This document shows, piece after piece, positions 36,808 through 44,589 of a DNA stretch of 64,000 nt (position 1 is its first letter; each line of letters starts with the position of its first letter). A program made the translations under genes and the position numbers. Origin of the DNA: Halobacteriales archaeon QS_6_71_20 (lineage in GTDB: Archaea; Halobacteriota; Halobacteria; Halobacteriales; Haloferacaceae); contig PXRU01000032.1 in assembly GCA_003020945.1 (NCBI GenBank), forward strand, positions 30,433 to 94,432, given 5' to 3'. Below the pieces are notes generated by a model. It ran no database searches. It was given only the letters and a program-made list of their open reading frames with translations, and was not told the origin of the DNA.

Positions 36808-36836
36808 CCGACCGACCGTCCCTCCCGGACGAACTG

Positions 36837-36999
36837 CGGACACGGTGGGGTCGCTCATCATCGACCCGCTCATCATCGACCGAACCGATCGTCCATCCTC
36901 CGACAACGGCGGACATCGTGGTGTCGGTCGACCCGGTCGGAACAGCGGACGCGCGGTATCCCGGCGTCGGCGGCGGAACAACGGCGGACACGGTGGGGG
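36837..36999 (+). repeat. Origin-recognition-box-like repeats, right cluster (3 copies)
   Basis: Three plus-strand copies of the same core as left of orc1: 36837-36851, 36910-36924 and 36985-36999, with a half copy near 36939-36950 (AACAGCGGAC). All lie within 200 bp after the orc1 stop. Flanking of the initiator gene by boxes on both sides is unlike the usual one-sided arrangement. Confidence 0.72.
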
Positions 37000-37126
37000 T
37001 CACGCCGGCCCACGTCGGCCGGACGTCCGTCGTAGGCATCCAGCCGTGGCCACAGGACCCGGTCGCGGCCGTGGGAACCCGACCGCGGACGGAACCGACA
37101 GGTACCAGGAGCACGTGGACGGAGGT

Positions 37127-37450
37127 ATGGACGAGGTCACGGACGACTCGCGACGGGTTCCGGCACGGTGGCTCAACCTCCTGGAGCTCGTCCTCGACGA
37201 GGGGATCGAACGGGACGGCGGGATCGAACTGTCGGCCGAGGAGCTCCGGGTCGACGTCCCGCTCTCGTTCGGGGAGGGGGGAACGACCGCCGAGTGGGGG
37301 CTCGACGGCTCCGTCACCGTCGAGACCGAGGGGACTCGCGGGACGCTGGCCGAGTGGTACCACCTCCACCGCGAGTCGCTGCCGAGTCCCGGGTCGAACG
37401 GCACCGGAGGGCCAGTCCGGGGCGACGACGCGGATGGGCCTGACAGCTGA
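37127..37450 (+). CDS. Small acidic hypothetical protein downstream of orc1
   Basis: 107 aa, unrecognised. Acidic, with the core WLNLLELVLDEGIERDGGIE and a Gly-rich tail. No membrane helix, Cys motif or HTH is evident. GGAGGT sits immediately before the ATG, too close for a normal Shine-Dalgarno, so initiation may be leaderless or coupled. Its conserved-looking position behind orc1 and the right box cluster suggests a replication-linked role, but this is only context. Confidence 0.55.
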   Translation: MDEVTDDSRRVPARWLNLLELVLDEGIERDGGIELSAEELRVDVPLSFGEGGTTAEWGLDGSVTVETEGTRGTLAEWYHLHRESLPSPGSNGTGGPVRGDDADGPDS

Positions 37451-37715
37451 ACGAGGGTACTGTCACTCCCTCACGACGCACCCCCTCCGGCGAGTGTCCG
37501 AGGGCTTCCCCGCCACTGACAGTCGGCATCGTCGAGGAACATCGTCGTGGATCGAGCGAATCGGATCCGTCCGACCGGATCGAAATCCGGAGAACTGACA
37601 CGACGGATCGCGGCGCAACGACTCGGTCGGCGATCCGAGTGAATCAGTCGGCGTCCGAGTGGGATGGATCAGCCGGTGTCCGGAGGATTATATCGTCCGC
37701 GCGCGACGGTGTCGT
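37451..37715. other. Intergenic, promoter of peroxiredoxin
   Basis: 265 bp with no gene. A TATA-like GATTATATC at 37686-37694 lies about 25 bp before the peroxiredoxin ATG. Nothing else was recognised. Confidence 0.5.
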
Positions 37716-38168
37716 ATGCTCGCTTCAGGCGACCCGGCCCCGGCAGTGACGGCCCGCAACCACCACGGCGAATCGGTCACCCCCGATTTCGAGGGGCCGA
37801 CGGTCGTCTACTTCTACCCGAAGGACTTCACCGGCGGCTGCACGATCGAGGCCAACGACTTCCAGGACGCGCTGCCGGAGTTCCGCGAGGTCGGGATCGC
37901 GGTGTACGGCGTCTCGATGGACGACGCCGAGAGTCACCCCGAGTTCGCACGGGAGGAGGGACTCGAGTTCGACCTCCTCGCCGACCCCGACGGGGAGGTC
38001 GCGGCGGCGTTCGGCCTCGACACCGACGAGGGGTACACCGACCGCCGGACGTTCGTCCTCACGGACGGCGAGGTCGGCGCGGTGTACGACCCCGAACTCG
38101 CAGATCCCTCGGGCCACGCTCGCGAGGTCCTGGACGATACGCGAACCGAGTTCGTCAGCGGAGCGTAG
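37716..38168 (+). CDS. Peroxiredoxin, Bcp/PrxQ type
   Basis: 150 aa from the ATG at 37716. Thioredoxin-fold peroxidase with active-site segment YPKDFTGGCTIEANDF: peroxidatic Cys42 in place, while the resolving Cys usual five residues later is Asn47, making it a 1-Cys type that needs another thiol partner. GVSMDDAESH and a Thr/Arg pair (DRRTFVL) complete the family pattern. It reduces H2O2 and organic peroxides in the cytoplasm. The promoter GATTATATC lies about 25 bp upstream. Convergent with the small HTH gene. Confidence 0.9.
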   Translation: MLASGDPAPAVTARNHHGESVTPDFEGPTVVYFYPKDFTGGCTIEANDFQDALPEFREVGIAVYGVSMDDAESHPEFAREEGLEFDLLADPDGEVAAAFGLDTDEGYTDRRTFVLTDGEVGAVYDPELADPSGHAREVLDDTRTEFVSGA

Positions 38169-38207
38169 CCCGGATACGAACGGCCGCGGCCGCCGTCCCG
38201 ATCACCG

Positions 38208-38549
38208 CTACGCCTCGGCCTCGGGATCGGCGTCTCCGGAGCCGAGCGGCTCCGATTCGAGCGAGTAGACGCGCTTGCGGGCGTCGCGCAGACAGACCGA
38301 CTCCGTGACGAGTCCGGCGTCCTCGAGCCGCCCCAGCGCCGTTCGAACCGTCCTCGCCGACAGCGCGGTCTCCTCGACCAACTCCGTTTGCGTTCGCTCG
38401 TCGCCGCGGTTGAGTACGAAGTGAACGAGTTTGGCGCTCGGCGGCATGTCCGCGAACACGTCCGACCGGCCAGGGTCGCTCTCGGCTGTCGATTCCGACT
38501 CGGTCCCCGTCGCGTTCGCCTCGGTAGATGTCCGGTTGTATGCTGTCAT
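38208..38549 (-). CDS. Small winged-helix (MarR-like) regulator
   Basis: 113 aa. A Ser/Thr/Glu-rich start of about 35 residues is followed by a winged helix (PPSAKLVHFVLNRGDE, QTELVEETALSARTVRTALG, RLEDAGLVTESVCLRD, KRVYSLE). This compact form is common in haloarchaea and annotated as a MarR-like regulator. It faces the cobalt importer across a 430-bp gap, so it could control that operon, but no operator was recognised. Confidence 0.78.
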   Translation of the reverse strand: MTAYNRTSTEANATGTESESTAESDPGRSDVFADMPPSAKLVHFVLNRGDERTQTELVEETALSARTVRTALGRLEDAGLVTESVCLRDARKRVYSLESEPLGSGDADPEAEA

Positions 38550-38977
38550 AGTCGTGGAGAACTACGGTCGTGACGACGTCCATTGTCGCCACAGGTCAAC
38601 TTGAGATCCGTACGTGCGCCGGTGACTTACGAGTTTCCGGGCGTGCGCGTCACCCAGTTACACCGATGTCACTGCCTGGGGTGGGTGTTCGCCACGACGT
38701 GGGAACCGATGTCGTCGGGCACCACGAACCGCGGTTTGAGCGCCGCGGGAAGTCGAGACTCCGGCGGGTTTCGAGATGGTCATGATGCGTAGCCTGGCCG
38801 AGCCAGTGATCGAAAGCAACTCCAGATCAGCGAGCAGCGGGTCGAAACTGTTTGCGCCGACCGAAGTCGATGCCCGCTTCTATCAAGACGCGGCGACGTT
38901 CTACGTTACGGTTATTATCTGCTTTGGTCTGGTACAGCAACTTTATTATAATTGCATGCAGAATTAGCAAACCGGAG
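38550..38977. other. Intergenic leader region of the cobalt importer
   Basis: About 430 bp, lower in GC than its surroundings. A TATA-like TTTATTATA at 38942-38950 lies 28 bp before the cbiM ATG, giving a leaderless start. I searched by eye for a cobalamin riboswitch core and saw none. An open frame at 38776-38967 has no motif and is not called. Confidence 0.5.
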
Positions 38978-39658
38978 ATGGCACACATTCACCTCGGAGA
39001 AGGGTCGTTCCCGTTGTGGGCACTGGTACTCTGGACGCTGCTCGGCGTCGGACTGATCGGTGCCGTGGTCTACCGGGTTCGGAAGGGCGGTATCGAGACA
39101 CACCAGATCGCGCTTGCGGGCGTCGGTGCGGCCGCGAGTTTCGCGATCTTCCAGCTGAATATCCCCGTCTGGGGTGGCATCCACATGAACCTCACCGGCC
39201 TCGTGGGGATCCTCGCGGGGCCGCTGCTCGGGGTGCTCATCGCGCTGGTCGTGAACGTCTTCTCGGCGGCGCTCGGCCACGGTGCGGTCGGCCTGCTCGG
39301 CGCGAATACCCTCGTCAACGCGAGCGAAGCCATCGTCGCCTACTACGCGTTCAGAACCCTGATGAGAACGGACTGGGACGTTTTCCCCGCCGGCGCCGGC
39401 GCGGCGACGCTCGGCCTCTCGGCAGGCGCGTTCCTGATGGGAGCGATCATCGTCGTCAGCGGCGTGAACGGGAGCGCGCTCCCTCGCGGTGATCTGACGA
39501 TCGCGGTCGCCGGTCTCGTCGGCCTCAACCTCGGCGTCGCCGTCATCGAGGGCATCTTGACGGGCTTCGTCGTTCGGTTCCTCGCCTCCGTCCGTCCCGA
39601 CCTCGTCGGCCTCGCCGGCCGTGATACGCGGGAAGAGCCGACCGGGGTGACCGCCTGA
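38978..39658 (+). CDS. cbiM: Cobalt ECF transporter S component CbiM
   Basis: 226 aa from the ATG at 38978. The N-terminus MAHIHLGEG provides the His residues that chelate the metal in CbiM; HMNLTGLVGILAGPLLGVL and ALGHGAVGLLGANTLVNA are the diagnostic membrane signatures. About seven helices. It captures Co2+ (or possibly Ni2+, as NikM is similar) at the outer face. The TGATG overlap links it to the next gene, and CbiQ and CbiO follow, giving a full energy-coupling-factor importer. Confidence 0.9.
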   Translation: MAHIHLGEGSFPLWALVLWTLLGVGLIGAVVYRVRKGGIETHQIALAGVGAAASFAIFQLNIPVWGGIHMNLTGLVGILAGPLLGVLIALVVNVFSAALGHGAVGLLGANTLVNASEAIVAYYAFRTLMRTDWDVFPAGAGAATLGLSAGAFLMGAIIVVSGVNGSALPRGDLTIAVAGLVGLNLGVAVIEGILTGFVVRFLASVRPDLVGLAGRDTREEPTGVTA

Positions 39659-39981
39659 TGCGGCGCTGGAAGCAGTACGGCGGACTCCTCGGTCTGTTCG
39701 CCGCCTTTCTCGCCGCCGGTTACTGGGGCTTCAGCGTGACCGGCGGTGCCCTGCCGTGGGCGAAGCGCTCCGCGCGGACACTCCAGCGCGGTGTGCAGGA
39801 GGGCGGCGGTTCGCTCGTCGATCTCGGCCGCGGTATCGTGGTGGCCGGCCCCGTTCGGAAGGGCGGGCTGATGCTCGAGTTCGGCGCGCTCGTCCTCGTG
39901 CTAACAGGTCTCGGTGTCAGGCTGTACGTCTACGTCGACCGTTACGGCGGCCTCGAGGACGGCGAACGCCCGGCCCAGTAA
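39658..39981 (+). CDS. Two-helix membrane protein in CbiN position
   Basis: 107 aa with two membrane helices (LLGLFAAFLAAGYWGF and LEFGALVLVLTGLGVRLYVYV) enclosing a charged extracellular loop. It overlaps cbiM by one base and precedes cbiQ by 2 bp, exactly where CbiN lies in bacterial operons. Sequence similarity to CbiN is not obvious, so it is called by topology and place; it may be an archaeal equivalent. Confidence 0.65.
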   Translation: MRRWKQYGGLLGLFAAFLAAGYWGFSVTGGALPWAKRSARTLQRGVQEGGGSLVDLGRGIVVAGPVRKGGLMLEFGALVLVLTGLGVRLYVYVDRYGGLEDGERPAQ

Positions 39982-39983
39982 CC

Positions 39984-40796
39984 GTGACGACGCTCTCGAA
40001 CCACGTTCCCGATCCGCGGCTCATCACGGCGTTCGCCGAGCAGCGGGACGGGCCGTTACACCGCGTCAATCCATGGACGAAGGTCGGCGTCGTCGGCGCT
40101 CTCGTCCTCGCGGTTACGGTGCTCGACCGGCTTGCGCTGCTGGCCGGACTGTACGGAGCCGTTCTCGTCGTCTACGGGCTGGCGAGGCTACCGTATCGAC
40201 GGCTCGCCGGCTGGTACACGCTCCCGGCGTTGTTCATCGTCTCGGTCGCCGGGCCGCTGGCGTTTCTCGAACCGGGGACGCCGGTCGGTGGCGCGCTCTC
40301 GACACCGCTCGGCGACCTCTCGGTTACGTGGGCAGGGCTCGTGCTCTTTGCCGAGCTCAGCTGTCGATCACTCGCGGTGGTCACGTTTGTCCTGACAGCG
40401 TCGATGACGACCAAGTATGCCGACGTGGCGTACGTGCTCGGGCGTTTGCTCCCGCGACCGGTCGACCAGATCGCCCTCTTGACCTATCGGTTCACGTTCG
40501 TCATGCTTGAGATCCTCGAGGACTTGGTGAAAGCCGCGCTCTCTCGGGGTGGGAACCTCTCGGAGTTCTGGTCGAACAAACGGCTGTACGCGAGAATCCT
40601 CGGCATGACGATGCTGTCGGCCATCGAGCAGTCCGAACGGCTCGTCACGTCGATGGAAGCTCGTGGCTACGACGGCGACATCACGCTGTACGGCGACGTC
40701 TCGCGGCCACCGGTTCACGAGCTGTTGGTCGTGATCGGTTCCTACGTCGCTACCGTCGGATACGCAGCCGTAGCGGTCTACGGGGTGGGATCGTGA
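39984..40796 (+). CDS. cbiQ: Cobalt ECF transporter T component CbiQ
   Basis: 270 aa, GTG start at 39984 just after the upstream stop; the N-terminus RVNPWTKV is typical of CbiQ. Five to six helices and the two coupling helices with Ala-Arg-Gly motifs, the clearest being MEARGYDGD near residue 226. These contact the ATPase dimer. Overlaps cbiO by 4 bp. Confidence 0.9.
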   Translation: MTTLSNHVPDPRLITAFAEQRDGPLHRVNPWTKVGVVGALVLAVTVLDRLALLAGLYGAVLVVYGLARLPYRRLAGWYTLPALFIVSVAGPLAFLEPGTPVGGALSTPLGDLSVTWAGLVLFAELSCRSLAVVTFVLTASMTTKYADVAYVLGRLLPRPVDQIALLTYRFTFVMLEILEDLVKAALSRGGNLSEFWSNKRLYARILGMTMLSAIEQSERLVTSMEARGYDGDITLYGDVSRPPVHELLVVIGSYVATVGYAAVAVYGVGS

Positions 40797-41668
40797 GTCG
40801 AGACGACCCGCCGCTGGTCGACCTCCAGTGTGAGGCCCACACGTATCCCGACGGGACGGTCGGCATGCACGATGTCGACTTCTCGGTGTACCCCGACGAG
40901 GTCGTCGCCTTGATCGGCGGCAACGGTGCCGGGAAGTCGACGCTGCTGGAACACCTGAACGCGATGCTCGTTCCCGACGACGGCGAACTCGTCGTCGACG
41001 GCACGCCGATCACCGAGGACAGCAAAGCACACGCACGGAAGGAAGTCGGCTTCGTCTTTCAGGACGCCGATACGCAGCTCGTCGCGCCCACGGTCCTGGA
41101 CGACGTGATGTTCGGCCTCCAGAACGACGGCGTGCCGGGTGACGAAGCGAGAGAACGCGCTCGTGAGGCGCTCGCAACCGTCGACGCGAGTCACCTCGAA
41201 GACCGGATCCCGCACTATCTGAGCGGCGGCGAGAAACGGCTCGTCGGCCTCGCCGGCGTGCTGGTGCTCGACCCGAGCGTGATCGTACTGGACGAGCCCC
41301 TCGCAGGGCTCGACCCCGAGCGGTCCCGACTGATCGCCGACCGGATCGAACGGATCCATCAGGACGGCATCAGCGTCGCCCTATCGACGCACGACCTCGA
41401 CTTCGCCGCGACGGTCGCGGATCGAGTCTGTGTGATGGCCGACGGCAACGTCGTCAGGAGCGGGACGCCACGAGAGGTGTTCTACGACGACACACTGTTG
41501 ACGGAGGCGAGCCTCCACCCGCCGAGTGCAGTTCGGGTGGCTCGCGATGCAGGGCTCGGGGCAACGGCACAGCCAGTGACGCAGGCGGACCTCGTATCAC
41601 TCCTCACAGGGACCGACGACTCGGAAACCGCACGTAGACCCTCGCCCGATGGCGACGGACACGACTGA
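40793..41668 (+). CDS. cbiO: Cobalt ECF transporter ATPase CbiO
   Basis: 291 aa, GTG start overlapping cbiQ. Walker A GGNGAGKST near 41-49, Q-loop FQDADTQL, signature LSGGEKRLV, Walker B VIVLDEPLAGLD, switch His in STHDLDF. The FQDADTQL form is typical of ECF ATPases. It powers Co2+ uptake with CbiM and CbiQ. A single ATPase gene implies a homodimer. Confidence 0.92.
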   Translation: MSRDDPPLVDLQCEAHTYPDGTVGMHDVDFSVYPDEVVALIGGNGAGKSTLLEHLNAMLVPDDGELVVDGTPITEDSKAHARKEVGFVFQDADTQLVAPTVLDDVMFGLQNDGVPGDEARERAREALATVDASHLEDRIPHYLSGGEKRLVGLAGVLVLDPSVIVLDEPLAGLDPERSRLIADRIERIHQDGISVALSTHDLDFAATVADRVCVMADGNVVRSGTPREVFYDDTLLTEASLHPPSAVRVARDAGLGATAQPVTQADLVSLLTGTDDSETARRPSPDGDGHD

Positions 41669-41910
41669 GAGCCTTCCTCGGTATCGCGCCGCTCCCCCAG
41701 CAGTTCAGGACCATCGAGCGCCACAGATAGATATAGCGATATATAATATACAAATGTGCCACCTGGATCGCCCAATGAGTAGGCTAGACGGTGCCACGAA
41801 AATCCGGCGGGGTAAACGGCTATCGACCCCAGTACGTCTTCCCCGGTCCACGGGGTCGACGGCACCCACCGCTGTCGGCATTATCACCGTTCATAAAAGG
41901 TCACGAATCG

Positions 41911-42478
41911 TGACGGATATCGTGATAGCCGGGGCGACCCCGCCTCGCCGCGGCACTGTTCGCCCGGAAGAACGGCCCCGACGCCACCGTTCTCGACACC
42001 GACGGGACCCGGATGCACGCGGCTCACCTGTTCGGCTACCCCGGAATCGGTTCACAGGACAGCTCGGCGTTCATCGATGCCCTCCGCGACTGGGTCGACA
42101 GCTCCGGTGTCGACCGCCCGCAGGGGACCGGAGCGATCGGCGTAACCGTGACCGACGACGGGTTCCGCGTCGACACCGAGGCGGCTCCGGTCGTGGGGCT
42201 ATCTCGTGTCACGACGGGCGCGAACGGGGGCCTCGCAAAAACACTCGGCTGCGAGTTCGACAGCGACGCCGTCGACATCGGCTTGTCGAAGGGGACCAGC
42301 GTCGAGAGCGCGTACGCGACTGGCGCGATGACGGGGGCGAGGAGTGGTAGGCCGTGATTTCTATCGGCCACGGAGCCGCGGCCGCCCTCGACGCCCTCAT
42401 CAACAGCGGGGCGAGCACTTCCATGACTTCGACGTCCCCGCCGACGCCGACGAGGTATTCACTAGAATCGGGGAGTGA
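41911..42478 (+). pseudogene. Decayed thioredoxin-reductase-like flavoprotein gene
   Basis: Reading across frames from the GTG at 41911 recovers a small FAD/NAD-dependent oxidoreductase of about 190 aa: VTDIVIAG, then after a shift near 41945 ALAAALFARKNGPDATVLD and HLFGYPGIGSQD, then FDSDAVDIGL and YATGAM, and after a second shift near 42330-42400 EHFHDFDVPADADEVF to the stop at 42476. At least two frameshifts disrupt it. A TATA-like TTCATAAAA lies 12-20 bp upstream. The intact form is a short pyridine-nucleotide-disulfide oxidoreductase common in haloarchaea. Confidence 0.75.
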
Positions 42479-42952
42479 CCCGGCCGGCCGAACGGTCCAT
42501 CCCCCGTTTGTCCGTTCGGCCCGATTCTCTCGGCTCCTGTACAGTCCCCGGAGCACAGTTACCGGAACAGTACCGGTTCCAGGTCACTTAGCTATCTCAG
42601 ATGAGATAGCTCAGGCACCTATTGTACATGTTTCCTTCCTCGCCCCGAGTAACCTCATCCTACAACCGGTATCGCGGCTGGCGGTACGCGCGGGCTATCG
42701 CACCTGAGGTAGCTACTTCCAGATGACGTAGCTACCTCAGCTACGGTGCGTGGCTTGGGCATCTCAGATGTCTTGCGCACCTTCATGTAGGGCGAGCCTA
42801 AATCGGGGTCGCGAGGGGCCGTCCGACCCCCGTCGACAGACACACCGGAGACGACCGGTGAGATAGCTACGATAGGTGGCTGAGGTGAGGCACCTATCTC
42901 GGCTATCGTGTCCGGACGGGGTGGTTCGGTCGGGGCCGACGCAGGTGACACC
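42479..42952. promoter_or_regulatory. parA upstream region, no gene
   Basis: About 470 bp between the flavoprotein pseudogene and parA. It carries the palindromic repeats listed separately. No open frame with coding character is seen. Confidence 0.6.
42591..42909. repeat. Palindromic repeats before parA (parS/operator candidate)
   Basis: Three dyads sharing a GAGRTAGCTA-type element. 42591-42610: 9-bp arms GCTATCTCA/TGAGATAGC with a 2-bp spacer. 42704-42740: perfect 13-bp arms CTGAGGTAGCTAC/GTAGCTACCTCAG with an 11-bp spacer. 42862-42909: GATAGCTA, then GATAGGTG/CACCTATC and ACGATAG/CTATCGT nested arms. They lie 40-360 bp before the ParA start, where plasmid and chromosome partition systems keep their centromere or autoregulatory site. 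Confidence 0.6.
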
Positions 42953-43852
42953 ATGACAGACAACGAAACCGGATCCCGAGCCGTCGCAGTCGGCGTACTC
43001 AAGGGCGGGTTCGCCAAGACGACGACCGCGATCAACCTCGCACGCGAGCTGTCGTACCGCAACGAGTCCGCGCTCGTCGTCGACCTGGACGACAACGGAC
43101 ACATGACCCAGAACCTCGGCTTCACCGAGGCGTACGAGTCCGGGACCAACCACGTCTTCGACGTGCTGTTGGACGAGGCGGACCCGCGGGAGGTCATCGT
43201 CAACGTCGTCGATGGGCTCGACCTGTTCCCGGCACACCGGGACTTGGAGGACGTACAGACGCAGCTGAAGAACGCGATGGGCGGGTCGACACGGCTGAAC
43301 GCCCGCGTGATCGAGCCGCTCCTCGGGGACGAGTACGACTACGTCGTCGTCGACTGTCCGGCGAACCAGGGGAAGCTGAACGAGAACGCGCTGTACGCCA
43401 CGAACAACCTGATCATCCCGGTCCGACCCGAGACGGGGTACGACTCGGGCATCCATAACACGGTCAACCGGCTCGTAAAGGAGGCTCGCCAGTATTTCGA
43501 ACTCGACATCCTTGCGGTCGTCCCGTCGGGGCTGTCACAGCGGCTCGACCAGGACCGCCGCGACCGCGCGTTGTTGGAGGAGATCAACTCGATGGAGATC
43601 GCCGACTCGGTCGTCCCGAACTTCTGTCGACTCACCGCCGACGACTGGGCCGCGATCGACGAGGGCCGCTACGACGACCCGCTCCCGGGGATCCGCCACC
43701 GCTCGGCGATCGACGACGCCAACGACGCCGGCCTCCCGCTGCGGGAGTACGACGCCGGCTGCGACCAGCTCTCCTGTTACGACGAGCTCGCCCGCATCGT
43801 CGAGCGGGGACGGGTCGTGCGAGACGAGTCGGGGGAGGAGGTGGCTCCCTGA
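42953..43852 (+). CDS. ParA family partition ATPase
   Basis: 299 aa from the ATG at 42953 (MTDNETGSR). Deviant Walker A KGGFAKTT at 17-24 (KGGxxKT[T], with Ala where Gly is common), switch I-like DLDDNGHMTQNLG, and Walker B-like YVVVDCPANQGK. ParA/Soj ATPases bind DNA non-specifically and move centromere-bound partners. A helical C-terminal part (DDWAAIDEGRYDDPLPG) is as in haloarchaeal replicon-borne ParA. It overlaps the acidic partner gene by one base. Confidence 0.88.
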   Translation: MTDNETGSRAVAVGVLKGGFAKTTTAINLARELSYRNESALVVDLDDNGHMTQNLGFTEAYESGTNHVFDVLLDEADPREVIVNVVDGLDLFPAHRDLEDVQTQLKNAMGGSTRLNARVIEPLLGDEYDYVVVDCPANQGKLNENALYATNNLIIPVRPETGYDSGIHNTVNRLVKEARQYFELDILAVVPSGLSQRLDQDRRDRALLEEINSMEIADSVVPNFCRLTADDWAAIDEGRYDDPLPGIRHRSAIDDANDAGLPLREYDAGCDQLSCYDELARIVERGRVVRDESGEEVAP

Positions 43853-44301
43853 TGGCGTTCGACGACCTCGACCGTGCCGAGCAGTCCGAGCCGGATCGCT
43901 CCGACTCGGTCGACGATGCCGCCCAGTCGGAATCCGATCCAGTTCGGACGTACGCTGACGAGCGTAGCGACGAGAGCGGGTCGCCGAACCCCGCCGAACC
44001 CGGTGCCCGCTCCGGGAACGATGCCGACTCGGGAGCCGCGGACGCGGGGTCGGGCGGCGCCACTCCGTCGGATCCGGCGTTCGGATTCGAGGCGGCGAAA
44101 CAGCGTCCCCTGTACGCCAGACAGGAGGCGTGGGACGCCTTCGAGGACGCGCTCGCGATCGAGGTGGAGGCGACGCTCCGCGGCAACGACGTCCGGGACG
44201 CGCCCAAGCGGGAGCTCCACGACGCGGCGCTGCGCGTGCTGGCGGACCACGCCGACGAGGTCGCCGACCGCGTGCTTGAGGCCCGCGGCGTCGACCGCTG
44301 A
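43852..44301 (+). CDS. Acidic ParA-partner protein, predicted adaptor
   Basis: 149 aa. The first about 80 residues are a disordered Asp/Ser/Gly-rich acidic tail; the last about 65 (PLYARQEAWDAFEDALAIEV, ALRVLADHADEVADRVLEA) form a compact helical domain. No known ParB or CenH motif. The one-base overlap with parA (TGATG) shows coupled expression, so it is probably the centromere-binding or adaptor protein of the system. Function is inferred from position only. Confidence 0.65.
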   Translation: MAFDDLDRAEQSEPDRSDSVDDAAQSESDPVRTYADERSDESGSPNPAEPGARSGNDADSGAADAGSGGATPSDPAFGFEAAKQRPLYARQEAWDAFEDALAIEVEATLRGNDVRDAPKRELHDAALRVLADHADEVADRVLEARGVDR

Positions 44302-44589
44302 CCGGCGGAGCCGTACACCTCATGTCGATATATCGTTCCGGTGGCGGTCGGGCGACTCTGCCGAGATAGCACATACAAACAGATATAAACGTCCGGTAGC
44401 AAGTGCTGCCACCGAACACATCGGTTCTGTTTCGACGAGCCGCGATCAGACGACGGGATCCGGACCGAGCGACACCGCGCCGGGGTCCCGCCACACGTTC
44501 GGGACCGATGTCCCCTACCCGTTCGAATCCAGCTATGAGACCGCTCATTCACTCAGCGCCTACGGATAGCGAGGCCAGCTTACACGCAT
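44302..44589. other. Intergenic, aCPSF1 promoter region
   Basis: 288 bp. AT-rich patches (gcacatacaaacagatataaac near 44367-44388) may be promoter DNA. A T-loop-like GTTCGAATCC at 44521 is not part of a tRNA. No gene is seen. Confidence 0.5.

Noticed and set aside
34317..36999. CRISPR array
   Set aside because: The repeats are 15 bp, irregularly spaced and in both orientations, and straddle a gene; CRISPR repeats are longer, regular and same-strand.
38580..38780. Cobalamin riboswitch before cbiM
   Set aside because: No B12-box-like core was found by eye; a covariance-model search would be decisive.
38776..38967. 61-63 codon frame before cbiM
   Set aside because: It has one hydrophobic stretch but no start-site support and overlaps the cbiM promoter; not enough to call a gene.
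44500..44589. tRNA gene suggested by GTTCGAATCC at 44521
   Set aside because: No acceptor stem, D-loop or anticodon arm could be folded around the T-loop-like sequence.
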